From NCBI GenBank assembly GCA_934438075.1, contig CAKSBF010000003.1:141950-205949 (forward strand): DNA of 64,000 bases, read 5' to 3'. Position numbers and translations under genes: made by a program. Each line of letters starts with the position of its first letter. The first letter of the stretch is position 1. Below, piece by piece: positions 52,925-63,850 of the stretch. This DNA is from an uncultured Clostridia bacterium. GTDB taxonomy: Bacteria > Bacillota > Clostridia > UBA1381 > UBA9506. Under the pieces are notes generated by a model. That model was not told the DNA's origin and made no database searches. It saw nothing but the letters and a program-made list of their open reading frames with translations.

Positions 52925-55321
52925 CTATCTGGTATATGATATATTTAATATCTGCTTCGGGTCTAACGTAAAAACCACATCTCTGTTAATATCTGTCCGA
53001 AAAACTGTTGTTGAATGCTCGTACAGCCGTGAAAGTACATTGTCATCCGGATGGCCGAAATTGTTTTTTCCCACCGGGATTACGGCATATGTCGGCAGCA
53101 CAGCATCCAAAAAGGCTTCTGAAGTTGCGTTTTTACTGCCATGGTGAGCCACTTTTAAAACGTCGGTATTCAGCTGTTCTTTTGCTTCTTCAATTAATTT
53201 TTCTTCTCCATCTTTTTCCATGTCTCCGGTATACAAAAAAGAATTTTCTCCAAAATCAAATCTTATAACCAAAGAACGCTCATTTTCCCTGTCCGCAGGT
53301 AAATTGTCCGCCCAATCTGCCGTAGGCATGAGCGCTGTGATGCAACTGTATTCTGACAAAATAATTTTATCACCTTCTGCAAGTTCCACTACCGGCACTT
53401 CCTTCTGCGCCGCCATATCCAAAAGTTGCTTGCCTTCTTCTGTTGCCCCGAATCCTTTCGGAACTGCCAGATAGCCTACGTGCATCTCCTGCATGATGCT
53501 GCTTAACCCCTGTATATGGTCGTCATGCCCGTGCGATGCAATCATAAAAGAAATTTCATTAATATTGTTTTGCAAAAGATAAGGCCTCACAATTTCCCTG
53601 CCAATATCATAATAAGTACGATAAGACGGTGTCCCCCCTGCATCAATTAAAATATTCGTTCCGCCCGACAAACTAATACAGGAACAATCGCCCTGCCCTA
53701 CATTAATAAATCTTACATATGCGGTCGGAGGAGAAAAAATGCCCTTCAGTGTTAAAACGCAAATCAAAGTCAACGCCGATCCGGCAGGTATTAATGCAAA
53801 AATTTGTTTATGTTCACACAACAGCAAATAAAATGCAAGAATTAATAAAAAATAAAAGAATACAAAAAAAGCTGTTACATTTCCAAAAATAATATACCCA
53901 AAATTCATCGTTCCGAAAAAAAGCACAATTTTGCGTATTGCAAGTAAAGCGAGATAACACAAACCACCCGGAAACAGTGCCAACGGTTCCCAAATTGCAC
54001 CAAAAACACATAGTGCTGCACCCGCCCCCAAAACAAACGGCAGAAGAGGAAGCACAAGCAAGTTCGTCAGCAGTCCCCAAAAAGTAAATTCCTGAAACAG
54101 AAAAAGTATAATCGGCACAATCAGCAATTGCGCACTGACAGCAGTAATTAACATTCGCAGTACTTTGCGGAACAAACTGCCCATCCGGTGAGAATTATCT
54201 TTTCTTAACTTTCCTTTTGCATTAAGCCATCCAAACACGGTCTTTTCTATTTTAGGCTGAAATAACAAAATACCGAGAACCGCCCCAAACGATAACAGAA
54301 AGCTCGGATCAAACGCTGCAAACGGCTGAACACACAAAATAACCATTGCCGCTGCTGATAAAGTGATAAAAGTGTCTGATTTACGATAAATAAATTCTGC
54401 AAAAATTGCCAGCGAGGCCATAACTCCTGCCCGAACCGCAGATGCCGGTGCACCGATCATACAGATGAAAAAAAGCAAGAAAAGTATGGCAAACACGCCG
54501 GCGCGCCGCCGACTGATACCAAACAGCTGAAATATTCCAAAAAATATAACTAACAAAGCGCTGATATGAGTTCCCGACACCGCGACAATATGAGAAAGAC
54601 CACTTCTGGCAAATGCATCTTGCAATTCATCGTCTATATCTGTTTTATCACCCAATAATATTCCCTTTAAAATACATGCCGTTTTAGGCGTGAGAGTACG
54701 GTCAATTAAATCTCCGCAACGAAACCCCAAACCTCTGATTTTATCATATAAATTTTCTTGTTTTCTGCCAATAATATTAAGACTCCCGCCATCAATATAG
54801 CCATTAAAGAAAATATTATTTGTCTTTAAATATAAAGAATAATCAAAGCCCCCCTTATTTGAAGCTTCATTTGGTAAATTTAAGCGGACACGCGCGGTAA
54901 AAACATCTCCGTAATGCAGCTCATTTTTTTCATAGCATCTCAGCCGTACAGTCTCCCTTAGAGTAATATTCTGTTTCAAAAAAGATAACTCTGTAATGTT
55001 TGCCCGAAATGCAAACCCGTCTCCCGCCTGTTGCGGACGCGATACAACTTCTGCCGTTACATCAACATACTCATCCAAAAACGGATATAATTTTTTCTGC
55101 GATACATCGCCGCGCCATAAAAGCAAGATTGAGCCCAGCAAGAACATAAAGGCAGCTACAGTATACACCCATCCGGAACTATGTCCGGAAAGTGCCCACT
55201 TTGCAATCCCGGCTAATAAGAGAACCACTGTTATCCACGCAAGAAGTACATACGGCAGATAAAAGGCAGCATAAATCCCAAGCAGCAGCATGGCCGTCAG
55301 CAAACAAAGCTTTCTCTTCAT
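52925..55321 (-). CDS. comEC: ComEC/Rec2 DNA-uptake channel protein
   Basis: A 798-residue membrane protein. An N-terminal OB-like DUF4131 region after two helices, a central ComEC domain with about eight helices (Gly-Xaa-Ser-His-Ile-Val-Ala-Val-Ser-Gly-Thr-His), and a C-terminal metallo-beta-lactamase-like domain with Ser-His-Gly-His-Asp-Asp-His and a distal His-His-Gly-Ser-Lys-Asn. In competent bacteria it transports one DNA strand inward. The start at 55321 has AAAGGAG upstream; 55420 is unsupported. Whether this organism is naturally competent is unknown. Confidence 0.94.
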   Translation of the reverse strand: MKRKLCLLTAMLLLGIYAAFYLPYVLLAWITVVLLLAGIAKWALSGHSSGWVYTVAAFMFLLGSILLLWRGDVSQKKLYPFLDEYVDVTAEVVSRPQQAGDGFAFRANITELSFLKQNITLRETVRLRCYEKNELHYGDVFTARVRLNLPNEASNKGGFDYSLYLKTNNIFFNGYIDGGSLNIIGRKQENLYDKIRGLGFRCGDLIDRTLTPKTACILKGILLGDKTDIDDELQDAFARSGLSHIVAVSGTHISALLVIFFGIFQLFGISRRRAGVFAILFLLFFICMIGAPASAVRAGVMASLAIFAEFIYRKSDTFITLSAAAMVILCVQPFAAFDPSFLLSFGAVLGILLFQPKIEKTVFGWLNAKGKLRKDNSHRMGSLFRKVLRMLITAVSAQLLIVPIILFLFQEFTFWGLLTNLLVLPLLPFVLGAGAALCVFGAIWEPLALFPGGLCYLALLAIRKIVLFFGTMNFGYIIFGNVTAFFVFFYFLLILAFYLLLCEHKQIFALIPAGSALTLICVLTLKGIFSPPTAYVRFINVGQGDCSCISLSGGTNILIDAGGTPSYRTYYDIGREIVRPYLLQNNINEISFMIASHGHDDHIQGLSSIMQEMHVGYLAVPKGFGATEEGKQLLDMAAQKEVPVVELAEGDKIILSEYSCITALMPTADWADNLPADRENERSLVIRFDFGENSFLYTGDMEKDGEEKLIEEAKEQLNTDVLKVAHHGSKNATSEAFLDAVLPTYAVIPVGKNNFGHPDDNVLSRLYEHSTTVFRTDINRDVVFTLDPKQILNISYTR

Positions 55322-55522
55322 GCAGTACTCTCCTTTCGGCAGTGATATTATGTAACAGTGCCCATCTAAATGAAACTCGTACACAGCATAACATTGGCAG
55401 CGTATGAACGTTTTTTGCATAACGTCATTAACACAAGATTGCTGATGCGGCCAAATACAACTCTGCGGTTACATAGAGCGGTTAAGCCTGCACTAAGTTC
55501 GCTGCCCATCGCCATTCACCTT
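55322..55522. other. Gap between polC and comEC
   Basis: About 200 bases on the minus-strand transcript side with no convincing gene, riboswitch or strong promoter. It includes the comEC ribosome site (complement near 55325-55331). Confidence 0.4.
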
Positions 55523-58500
55523 TTAAAAATCAAACAAACTAACCTGGCTGGTATCCGGCAGTTCTTTCAATACTTCATATTCTCTGAGTTTTTCCACCAT
55601 GGATTTTCCAATTTTAGCACGTTTCATTAAATCCTCAACAGAAATAAATTCGCCGTCTTTCCGTGCATTGATAATGCTGTCCGCTACAGCGGAGGAAAGC
55701 CCCATAATCGTATTGAGCGGCGGACGAATTGCACCGTTTTCCTCTAAAAATTTACTCCCATGCGATTTGTAAAGATCAATCGGCAGAAAGCGGATTCCCC
55801 GAGCATACATCTCGTTGCATACCTCTAATATTGTCACAACGTTTTTATCTTTTTGTGTAGCATCCGGTTTCGCAGCAATCTCCTTCATCGCCGCAACTAC
55901 CTTTTCCTTGCCGTGAATCATCAGCTGCGCATCAAAATCGCCGCCGCGCACCGTAAAATAGGTAATATAAAATGCAACCGGATAATGCACTTTAAAATAG
56001 GCAATACGAAACGCCATGGTAACATATGCCGCAGCATGGGCCTTCGGGAACATATATTTAATTTTCTTACACGAAGCAATGTACCACTCCGGCACCTTAT
56101 GTTCACGCATCATATCCTCGTCCTCCGGTGCAAGACCTTTTCCTTTTCTAACCTTCTCCATTATCTTAAAGGAATTATATGGCGGCAAGTCATGGTGCAA
56201 AAGATAAAGCATAATATCATCACGCGTACAAATAACTTCCGGCAATGTTGCTACGCCATCACGTACTAAATCCTGCGCATTATTTGTCCACACGTCCGTA
56301 CCGTGCGACAATCCGGAAATACGCATCAATTCTCCAAACGTAGTCGGTTTGGTATCTAAAAGCATCTGACGCACAAACTTTGTTCCGAACTCCGGAACTG
56401 CATAGGTTCCCACCGGACTTCCTATTTCCTCCGGCGTTGCACCTAAAGCCTCTGTTCCTGTAAACAAGCTCATCGTATCTTTGTCATCAATCGGAATTGT
56501 CCGCGCGTCAAGTCCCGTCAAATCCTCCAGCATACGAATAACCGTCGGGTCATCGTGCCCTAAAATATCCAGTTTCAGCAGACGTCCGCTAATGGAATGG
56601 TAATCAAAATGTGTAGTAATAATATCTGACTCCGTGTCATTTGCCGGGTGCTGAATTGGCGTAAACTGATAAATTTCATTGGCACGCGGAACGATCATAA
56701 CGCCACCCGGGTGCTGTCCCGTTGTACGCTTAATACCCTCCATTCCTTTTACAAGATGCATGGTTTCTGCTTTATTAAACACTTTGCCTATTTTTTCTCC
56801 GTACTTTTTTATGTAGCCAATTGCCGTATTCTCCGCAAAAGTACCGATAGTCCCCGCACGGAACACATGTCCCACGCCAAACAGTTCCTCCGTATATTTA
56901 TGCGCTACGGGCTGATAATCGCCGGAAAAGTTTAAGTCAATATCAGGCTCTTTATCTCCATCAAAGCCAAGAAAGGTTTCAAACGGAATATCATATCCGT
57001 CCTTACGGTATTTTGTGCCGCAGTTCGGGCATATTGCATCCGGCATATCCGCTCCGCAGCCATAACTTCCGTCTAAGATAAACTCCGCTTTTTTACAATT
57101 CGGACAAATATAATGCGGCGGCAAAGAATTAATCTCCGTAATTCCTGAAAGATACGCAATAAAGGACGAGCCAACCGATCCGCGCGAGCCGACCAAATAG
57201 CCGTCAGAAAGAGATTTTGTCACCAGTTTCTGCGCAATCATGTACATAACCGCAAAGCCGTATTTGATAATCGGTACCAATTCCTTTTCCATGCGCTGCT
57301 TTACAATATCAGGAAGCTCCTCACCATAAATTTCATGGGCTTTATTATTGGAGAGTTCCTGAATTTCTTCCACCGCGCCGGGCATTTCCGGCGGATAGGT
57401 CTCCTTGGGAATAGGACGGATTTCTTCTATCTCATCAGCTATTTTATTAGTGTTTTCCACTACAACCTCATACGCTTTTTGCTTACCCAGATAAGAAAAC
57501 TCCTCCAGCATTTCCTCTGTTGTGCGCAGATATAAGGGCGGCTGAAAATCCGCATCCTCAAAATCCTGACCGGAAAGCAGCACACGGCGGTAAATTTCAT
57601 CCTCAGGATCCAAAAAATGCACATCACAAGTCGCAACTGTCATCTTCCCCATGCGATCGCCCAATTCTACAATTTCGCGGTTAATCTGAATTAAGTCCTC
57701 TTTTGAGCGAACAGAATGATTTCTCAACATAAATTCGTTATTACCCAGCGGCTGAATTTCCAGATAATCATAATAAGAGGCAATTTGTTCAATTTTATCT
57801 CTGGTAGCACCTCCATAGATTGCCCGATACAATTCTCCCGCCTCACAGGCGCTTCCCAAAATCAATCCCTCTCTGTGCGCGTCCAGCATTTTTTTAGAAA
57901 TACGCGGTCTGCGGTAAAAATTATCCAAATGCGACTCAGACACCAAGCGATACAAGTTTTCCAAACCCTTCATGTTTTTTACCAGCAAAATGGCATGGTA
58001 AGTATCTGTATGCTTCGTTATACTTTCATCCATCAATCGCTCGTTCATTTCCGTCACATTATGAATACCCATTCTGCCAAGCAACTCAGTAAAATGCAGA
58101 AAAATTTTCGCCGTTACCTCTGCATCATTCACTGCACGATGATGTCCTTCAAAAGTAAACCCAAGATGTTTCGCCACCTTGTCCAATTTATGACGTTTAA
58201 TCGCTGTAAGCAGCCTGCGTGAGAGCGCAAGCGTATCCACATAGCAAAAGTCAGCGCTAAGGCCTAAATCCTCCGCTTTTTTTCGAATAAATCCCACATC
58301 AAAATTAGCATTATGAGCCACCAAAACATGGCCCTTGCAAAAATCCAGAAATTTTGGCAAGACCTCTTCTATGCTATCAGCATTCTGTACCATATCATTG
58401 CTAATGGAGGTAAGCTCTGTGATATGATACGGAATCGGTTCCTTCGGCTTTACAAATTCTGAAAAACGGTCCGTTACTCTGTTTTTGGATATTTTAACCG

Positions 58501-59800
58501 CACCGATTTCAATAATTTCGGAATATTTCCCCGAAAAACCTGTTGTTTCTATATCAAAGACAACGAAATCGCCATCCAGCGGCATATCCTGTACGTCATA
58601 GGCAAGCTTTGCACTCTCACCCATTAAATAACATTCCACGCCGTAAATAATTTTTATTTTGTTTTTTTCACCCGCATCAAAGGCCTCCGGATATGCTTGT
58701 ACAACACCATGGTCGGTAATTGCAATGGCAGGATGTCCCCATTTTGCCGCGCGGCCAATAAGCTGCGACGGCTTGCATATTGCATCCATCGCAGACATAG
58801 AGGTATGTGCGTGCAATTCCACACGTTTCTTCTCCGCATTGTCCGGACGCACCTTAATCTCACTTTTCATAATATCGCGCGCCATTACTACAATTTCTTT
58901 GGAATAAGAATCGTACTGGGCATTTCCGCGCACACTGACGGCCGCTAATTTCTTTAACGAACCCTTCATTTCTTTAAATTCATCGGTATCCAAAAAGGCT
59001 TTGCAGCTGATAGACCCTGTACTGTCAGTTACAAACAGTTCTAAAATAGTTTTATTGTTCTTAATTTCTCTGTCCTCAAAGCCTACCAAAGTGCCCTGAA
59101 TGATAATCGGTTTACGATTGTAGTCACTGATTTCGCTGATGGGCGTAATCTCACCGCTAAACGGCTTGCCCAAAATCGTACCGTCATCTTCTCCGTCCTC
59201 TTTGGGCAGTACGGGCGTTGCCATCTTTTTGGGTCTTGCCTTAGGAGTATCCATAGCCGCGCGCTCGGCAGAACCTTTTACCAAAGCCTCGCGCTCTTCC
59301 TTCATCTTATGAAACAGCTGTTTTGTATCCGTTTGATTTTCCGCAAATTCTACTTTAAGTTCAACGCCATAAAGCTTTTTCAGCAAGCCGGACGTATAAG
59401 AGCCAATCTGTCTGTTTTCCAAAGCATGCGCACCGCCATACTGTAAATGAATTACAAAAGTATGCTCCTTTACTTCCGCCGTACTGTGACGAAGTAAACT
59501 AATAGCTGCCGCAAAACGTTCCGCTATGTATTGCTTTAAATTTTCCAAAACTTCATTTGCATTGTTATTATTAATTTCTACATCGGGATGATCCAGTTCC
59601 AGTTCTACTCTTTCTATCTGAAAACTAGACTTTATCTTGTCACGTAACAAATCCAGCACTTCTTTTTCCGGCACAACGTCACCGGAAAGACCGACAAGCA
59701 CCCTGCGCTCCTCGCGGAACACCTTTAGTTTTGTAATATCATAGCCTTTCATACGGTCTGCAATTTCCGCCCCAACCAATTCCTTCAATAATGCAGACAT
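55523..59800 (-). CDS. polC: DNA polymerase III alpha subunit, Gram-positive PolC type
   Basis: Main replicative polymerase of Bacillota. The 1425-residue protein has the PolC order: OB-fold region, PHP domain (His-Ala-His-Thr-Ser-Met-Ser-Ala-Met) interrupted by a DnaQ-like 3'-5' exonuclease (Val-Phe-Asp-Ile-Glu-Thr-Thr-Gly-Phe), then a zinc finger (Cys-Pro-Asn-Cys ... Cys-Gly-Ala-Asp ... Cys-Pro-Asn-Cys), then the palm with Pro-Asp-Ile-Asp-Leu-Asn-Phe and a Gly-Thr-Ile-Gly-Thr segment, ending in tau- or beta-binding motifs. GAGGATTTAAAAC precedes the ATG. Confidence 0.97.
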   Translation of the reverse strand: MSALLKELVGAEIADRMKGYDITKLKVFREERRVLVGLSGDVVPEKEVLDLLRDKIKSSFQIERVELELDHPDVEINNNNANEVLENLKQYIAERFAAAISLLRHSTAEVKEHTFVIHLQYGGAHALENRQIGSYTSGLLKKLYGVELKVEFAENQTDTKQLFHKMKEEREALVKGSAERAAMDTPKARPKKMATPVLPKEDGEDDGTILGKPFSGEITPISEISDYNRKPIIIQGTLVGFEDREIKNNKTILELFVTDSTGSISCKAFLDTDEFKEMKGSLKKLAAVSVRGNAQYDSYSKEIVVMARDIMKSEIKVRPDNAEKKRVELHAHTSMSAMDAICKPSQLIGRAAKWGHPAIAITDHGVVQAYPEAFDAGEKNKIKIIYGVECYLMGESAKLAYDVQDMPLDGDFVVFDIETTGFSGKYSEIIEIGAVKISKNRVTDRFSEFVKPKEPIPYHITELTSISNDMVQNADSIEEVLPKFLDFCKGHVLVAHNANFDVGFIRKKAEDLGLSADFCYVDTLALSRRLLTAIKRHKLDKVAKHLGFTFEGHHRAVNDAEVTAKIFLHFTELLGRMGIHNVTEMNERLMDESITKHTDTYHAILLVKNMKGLENLYRLVSESHLDNFYRRPRISKKMLDAHREGLILGSACEAGELYRAIYGGATRDKIEQIASYYDYLEIQPLGNNEFMLRNHSVRSKEDLIQINREIVELGDRMGKMTVATCDVHFLDPEDEIYRRVLLSGQDFEDADFQPPLYLRTTEEMLEEFSYLGKQKAYEVVVENTNKIADEIEEIRPIPKETYPPEMPGAVEEIQELSNNKAHEIYGEELPDIVKQRMEKELVPIIKYGFAVMYMIAQKLVTKSLSDGYLVGSRGSVGSSFIAYLSGITEINSLPPHYICPNCKKAEFILDGSYGCGADMPDAICPNCGTKYRKDGYDIPFETFLGFDGDKEPDIDLNFSGDYQPVAHKYTEELFGVGHVFRAGTIGTFAENTAIGYIKKYGEKIGKVFNKAETMHLVKGMEGIKRTTGQHPGGVMIVPRANEIYQFTPIQHPANDTESDIITTHFDYHSISGRLLKLDILGHDDPTVIRMLEDLTGLDARTIPIDDKDTMSLFTGTEALGATPEEIGSPVGTYAVPEFGTKFVRQMLLDTKPTTFGELMRISGLSHGTDVWTNNAQDLVRDGVATLPEVICTRDDIMLYLLHHDLPPYNSFKIMEKVRKGKGLAPEDEDMMREHKVPEWYIASCKKIKYMFPKAHAAAYVTMAFRIAYFKVHYPVAFYITYFTVRGGDFDAQLMIHGKEKVVAAMKEIAAKPDATQKDKNVVTILEVCNEMYARGIRFLPIDLYKSHGSKFLEENGAIRPPLNTIMGLSSAVADSIINARKDGEFISVEDLMKRAKIGKSMVEKLREYEVLKELPDTSQVSLFDF

Positions 59801-59826
59801 GTTTTAAATCCTCACCTTTCCAAACT

Positions 59827-60876
59827 TTAAAGCTTATCAATCTCTTCAAACAGCACGTCCACGATTTCTGCTTCCGGTACTCTGCGGATAATTTCGCCGC
59901 CGCGAAATACCAATCCTTCTCCCTTCGCTCCGGTGATGCCAATATCCGCATCCCTCGCCTCGCCGGGACCATTAACCACACAGCCCATCACCGCAACCTT
60001 AATATCACGGTTCAAGGTTTTCAATCTCTCAGCAACTTCATTTGCAATTGCAATCAGATTTACCCCACAGCGCGCACAAGTCGGACAAGATACCATAGTC
60101 GCTCCAAATTTCCGCAGAGATAGAGCCGATAAAATCTCCTTTGCCGCCGTAATTTCTTCTGTTGGGTCTGCAGTAAGTGAGACACGCACTGTGTCGCCAA
60201 TTCCCTCGGCCAGCAAGGTTCCAATGCCAATGGCAGATTTCACCGTTCCGGAATACGCAGTGCCTGCCTCCGTCACGCCTAAATGTAAAGGATAGTCCAC
60301 CATATCCGCAATCATACGGTAGCTTTCTATCATCATCGGCACATCGGAGGCTTTTAATGAAATAACCGTATCATAAAAATGATTCTCCTCCAATATTCTC
60401 ACATGGCGCATCGCCTCTTCCACCAAAGCGCGCGCACAGCGACCACCAAACTTATCAACAATCCCTTGGGAAATAGACCCCGTATTAACACCGATACGAA
60501 TCGGCACCTGATACTGTGCCGCCTTCTCCACAACCGCACGCACACGGTCATCACTGCCAATATTGCCCGGGTTAATCCTAATTTTATCTATCCCCGCTTC
60601 CACACTCTGTATAGCAAGACGGTAATCAAACTGAATGTCTGCAACCAGCGGGATATCCACCTCTTGTTTTAGTCTCTTTACCACCTCTATGCTCTGCGCG
60701 TCCGTTACCGCCAGCCGCACGATATCACAACCCGCCGCCTTTAGCGCCTCAGTCTGTCTTTTAGCAGCCTCAAAGTCACCATTTTTTGTATTTAACATAG
60801 ACTGAATGGAAATAGGAAAATCGCCGCCAACACCAACGTTTCCGACCATTACCTGCCTTGCCTTCCGTCTCTCCAC
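59827..60876 (-). CDS. ispG: (E)-4-hydroxy-3-methylbut-2-enyl diphosphate synthase (flavodoxin-type)
   Basis: [4Fe-4S] enzyme of the MEP isoprenoid pathway; it reduces the cyclic diphosphate to HMBPP. From the GTG at 60876 it has 349 residues, the standard size. The C-terminal cluster motif is Cys-Pro-Thr-Cys followed by Gly-Cys-Val-Val-Asn-Gly-Pro-Gly-Glu. The family start (Lys-Ala-Arg-Gln-Val ... Ile-Ser-Ile-Gln-Ser-Met) agrees with this start, with AAAGGGG 9 bases upstream. Longer frames reach 60996. It precedes polC by 26 bases, so the two may share a transcript. Confidence 0.95.
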   Translation of the reverse strand: MERRKARQVMVGNVGVGGDFPISIQSMLNTKNGDFEAAKRQTEALKAAGCDIVRLAVTDAQSIEVVKRLKQEVDIPLVADIQFDYRLAIQSVEAGIDKIRINPGNIGSDDRVRAVVEKAAQYQVPIRIGVNTGSISQGIVDKFGGRCARALVEEAMRHVRILEENHFYDTVISLKASDVPMMIESYRMIADMVDYPLHLGVTEAGTAYSGTVKSAIGIGTLLAEGIGDTVRVSLTADPTEEITAAKEILSALSLRKFGATMVSCPTCARCGVNLIAIANEVAERLKTLNRDIKVAVMGCVVNGPGEARDADIGITGAKGEGLVFRGGEIIRRVPEAEIVDVLFEEIDKL

Positions 60877-60925
60877 TTGAAAAAGCCCCTTTCTTTCACA
60901 AAACATATTCTCCCTATTATAATTA

Positions 60926-60953
60926 AGTATATCACATTTTCGCCAGTTTGCAA
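60926..60953 (-). promoter_or_regulatory. Sigma-A-type promoter for ispG
   Basis: Minus-strand TTGCAA (60948-60953) and TATACT (complement of 60926-60931) are 16 bases apart, with the GTG start about 45 bases downstream. Confidence 0.7.
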
Positions 60954-60980
60954 ATACTCCAAAAATTATTTTATGAAAAG

Positions 60981-61009
60981 TTGAATTTTTTCTCATAATA
61001 TGGTATACT
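60981..61009 (+). promoter_or_regulatory. Sigma-A-type promoter for nagA-guaA
   Basis: TTGAAT (60981-60986), 17-base spacer and TGG-TATACT (61004-61009) on the plus strand, about 40 bases before the nagA ATG. Confidence 0.75.
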
Positions 61010-61049
61010 TTGACGTATAGAACAAAATAAAGCGAAAGAAGGAAGCTTT

Positions 61050-62138
61050 ATGATACTGAAAAATGCAAAAATTTTAACAGATAATTTTCAGTTTAACACC
61101 TCTGATATTCGATTTAATGAAACCATATCGGAAATCGGTCCGAACATACAAGCAGAAAATGAAGCGCAGATTGATGCGTCAGGCATGCTTTTAATCCCCG
61201 GTTTGATTGATATCCACACGCATGGCGCGCTTGGATTTGATGCAATGGATCAAGACTGCGATTTTGCCCGCTGGAAACAATATTTGCTTTCAAACGGTAT
61301 CACCACCTTTCTGCCAACCACAGTTACAGGGACCGCAGCAGAAATTTTATCTGCACTTGACCGCTTGAAAGAGGCTGACGGAATCAATTTGGAAGGGCCC
61401 TTCCTTTCGTTGGCAAAAAAAGGTGCGCATGATGAACATAAAATTATTGAAATAGATTTAGAGTTGCTTAGTAAAATTAAAGATCAAGTGAAAATTACTA
61501 CCGTTGCTCCTGAAATGTGGGGAAACCTTACGAAAATTCCCTCTGTAGTTGAAATGGGAATAAAAGTTTCCGTTGGACATACTGCAGCAGACTACGAAAC
61601 CGCCTGCAAAGCATTTGCCGCCGGCGCATCACATGTAACGCACATATTCAATACAATGCCGCCGCTTCATCACCGGGAACCGGGGACAGTCGGAGCGGCA
61701 ATAGAAAACAACTCCGTTTTCTGTGAAGTTATTTCCGACGGTTTTCATCTGCATCCCTCCGTTGTCCGTCTGCTCTACCAAGCAGTCGGAGCCGACAGAA
61801 TGGTGTTGATCAGCGACTGCTTAAGTGCAACCGGTGTCCCCGACGGCGAATATAAATCGGGCGGTCTTACCGTATATGTACGCGACCATCAGGCAAGGCT
61901 TGCCGATGGCACTATTGCCGGAAGTACCTCCAATTTGATGACTATGCTGAGACGTGCCGTGTCGTTCGGTATTCCGCTTGCCGACGCGGTTAAAATGGCA
62001 AGCATTACCCCGGCAAAAGCAATCGGTTTTGACCGCGACCGCGGCAGCATCACCATTGGCAAACGTGCCGATATGGTGTTGCTAAAATCTGATTTAACCA
62101 TTGTGAAGGTCTTTTATCAAGGAAAAGAAATAAAATAA
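61050..62138 (+). CDS. nagA: N-acetylglucosamine-6-phosphate deacetylase
   Basis: Converts GlcNAc-6-P to GlcN-6-P, linking amino-sugar recycling and catabolism. The 362-residue amidohydrolase has Ile-Asp-Ile-His-Thr-His-Gly near residue 55, Glu-Gly-Pro-Phe-Leu-Ser as the metal Glu, Val-Gly-His-Thr-Ala-Ala and His-Ile-Phe-Asn-Thr-Met-Pro as further ligands, and Ile-Ser-Asp with the catalytic Asp. It begins in an AAGGAAG context. It precedes guaA by 25 bases; the two are likely co-transcribed. Confidence 0.95.
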   Translation: MILKNAKILTDNFQFNTSDIRFNETISEIGPNIQAENEAQIDASGMLLIPGLIDIHTHGALGFDAMDQDCDFARWKQYLLSNGITTFLPTTVTGTAAEILSALDRLKEADGINLEGPFLSLAKKGAHDEHKIIEIDLELLSKIKDQVKITTVAPEMWGNLTKIPSVVEMGIKVSVGHTAADYETACKAFAAGASHVTHIFNTMPPLHHREPGTVGAAIENNSVFCEVISDGFHLHPSVVRLLYQAVGADRMVLISDCLSATGVPDGEYKSGGLTVYVRDHQARLADGTIAGSTSNLMTMLRRAVSFGIPLADAVKMASITPAKAIGFDRDRGSITIGKRADMVLLKSDLTIVKVFYQGKEIK

Positions 62139-62163
62139 ATCTACTATCTGGGAGGAATCCTTT

Positions 62164-63705
62164 TTGAACCACGAATTAATCATTGTTTTAGACTTCGGCG
62201 GACAGTACAATCAGCTGATTGCACGCCGTGTACGTGAATGTAACGTTTACTGTGAGGTAAAACCCTACACCACTCCATTGGCAGAGCTAAAGGCGATGAA
62301 TCCAATCGGTATTATCTTCACCGGCGGCCCCAACTCTGTTTATTTAGAAAATGCTCCGAAGGTTGATCCCGAAATTTTCACTTGGGGTATTCCGATTTTG
62401 GGTATCTGCTACGGCTGCCAGCTAATGGCTCAGGCCTTAGGCGGTCAGGTTATTGAGGCGCAGGAGGATACTGCACGCGAATACGGCAAAACTCAAACCT
62501 TTTATGATACTGCCTGCAAGTTGTTTCAAGATCTGCCTTCCGAAGGCATTTCCTGGATGAGTCATGGAGATTATATGGCAAAGGTTCCGGACGGTTTCAC
62601 TTTAACTGCACACACCACTGCCTGCCCCAATGCAGCAATTGCCGATGAAACACGCAGCTTTTATGGTGTACAATACCATCCGGAGGTAAATCACACAGAA
62701 AACGGCGTAAAAATGATTCATAATTTTCTGTATAAAATATGCCACGCGAAGGGCGACTGGACTATGGAGGATTACTGCAAAACCGCCATTGCCTCCATCC
62801 GTGAAAAAGTTGGCGACGGGCAGGTATTGCTGGCTTTATCGGGCGGTGTGGATTCTTCCGTTGCTGCTGCCCTATTGGCGGAAGCCGTTGGCAATCAGCT
62901 CACCTGCGTTTTTGTCGACCATGGTCTAATGCGCAAAAATGAAGGGGATGAGGTGGAAGCCGCCTTTGGCAAATGGGATATTAATTTTATCCGCGTAGAT
63001 GCCGAAAAACGCTTTTTGGATAAATTGGCAGGCATTTCCGATCCGGAAACAAAGCGTAAAATCATTGGTGAAGAATTTATCCGTGTATTCGAAGAGGAAG
63101 GAAAAAAAATCGGTGCTGTTGACTACTTGGTCCAAGGCACCATTTACCCGGATGTCATTGAATCCGGAGCCGGTGATGCCGCAGTTATCAAGAGTCATCA
63201 CAATGTTGGCGGCCTACCGGATTTTGTAGATTTCAAAGAAATTATTGAACCGCTGCGCCTACTGTTTAAGGACGAAGTTCGCCAACTGGGACGCGAGCTT
63301 GATTTACCGGAGTATCTGGTAATGCGTCAGCCTTTCCCCGGACCGGGACTCGCAATTCGGATTATTGGAGATATCACGAAAGAAAAAGCAGACATTTTGC
63401 GTGAAGCTGATGCTATTTTCCGCGACGAAATCGCAAAAGCAGGGCTTGACTACTCCATCAATCAATACTTTGCTGTACTGACCAGTATGCGTAGCGTGGG
63501 TGTCATGGGGGATGGCAGAACCTACGACTACACGCTCGCTTTGCGCGGTGTTACAACCTCCGACTTTATGACCGCTGATTGGGCGAGAATTCCATATGAT
63601 GTCCTTGAAAAATGCTCCAACAGAATCATTAACGAGGTAGGAAGCATCAACCGTATCGTGTACGATATTACCAGTAAACCACCCGCTACTATCGAGTGGG
63701 AATGA
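62164..63705 (+). CDS. guaA: GMP synthase (glutamine-hydrolysing)
   Basis: Makes GMP from XMP with glutamine and ATP. The 513-residue protein has a class I glutaminase domain (Cys82 in Gly-Ile-Cys-Tyr-Gly-Cys-Gln; later Gln-Tyr-His-Pro-Glu), the ATP-pyrophosphatase P-loop Leu-Ser-Gly-Gly-Val-Asp-Ser-Ser, and the dimerisation end Pro-Pro-Ala-Thr-Ile-Glu-Trp-Glu. The start is TTG at 62164, 8 bases after a perfect GGGAGG. The 3' end is intact, yet it appears to be a junction: the following sequence looks foreign. Confidence 0.98.
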   Translation: MNHELIIVLDFGGQYNQLIARRVRECNVYCEVKPYTTPLAELKAMNPIGIIFTGGPNSVYLENAPKVDPEIFTWGIPILGICYGCQLMAQALGGQVIEAQEDTAREYGKTQTFYDTACKLFQDLPSEGISWMSHGDYMAKVPDGFTLTAHTTACPNAAIADETRSFYGVQYHPEVNHTENGVKMIHNFLYKICHAKGDWTMEDYCKTAIASIREKVGDGQVLLALSGGVDSSVAAALLAEAVGNQLTCVFVDHGLMRKNEGDEVEAAFGKWDINFIRVDAEKRFLDKLAGISDPETKRKIIGEEFIRVFEEEGKKIGAVDYLVQGTIYPDVIESGAGDAAVIKSHHNVGGLPDFVDFKEIIEPLRLLFKDEVRQLGRELDLPEYLVMRQPFPGPGLAIRIIGDITKEKADILREADAIFRDEIAKAGLDYSINQYFAVLTSMRSVGVMGDGRTYDYTLALRGVTTSDFMTADWARIPYDVLEKCSNRIINEVGSINRIVYDITSKPPATIEWE

Positions 63706-63721
63706 TTGCGGAAGCCTGAAA

Positions 63722-63743
63722 AGCCTTGAAATACAAGGCTTTT
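63722..63743 (+). terminator. guaA-proximal hairpin
   Basis: AGCCTTG / CAAGGCT stem (63722-63728, 63734-63740), five-base loop and TTTG. The T-tract is weak. Confidence 0.6.
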
Positions 63744-63771
63744 GTGGATTTCGATGCTATCAAAATCGTCT

Positions 63772-63790
63772 TTTGACGCGAATTTGACGC
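63772..63790 (+). repeat. Paired TTTGACGC direct repeats
   Basis: TTTGACGC occurs at 63772-63779 and again at 63783-63790, an 11-base period (about one helix turn). The spacing suits two protein protomers bound on one face of DNA. Confidence 0.8.
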
Positions 63791-63812
63791 AACTTATTTT
63801 CAGTGAAAACAA

Positions 63813-63848
63813 GAAATGCTCTGACGATTGGTTTCGTCAGAGCATTTC
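63813..63848 (-). terminator. Long hairpin after the Cys-rich ORF
   Basis: Perfect 14-bp stem (63813-63826 with 63835-63848), eight-base loop; on the minus strand it is followed by TTGTTTTC. It lies just past the stop of the small ORF at 63851. Confidence 0.75.
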
Positions 63849-63850
63849 CT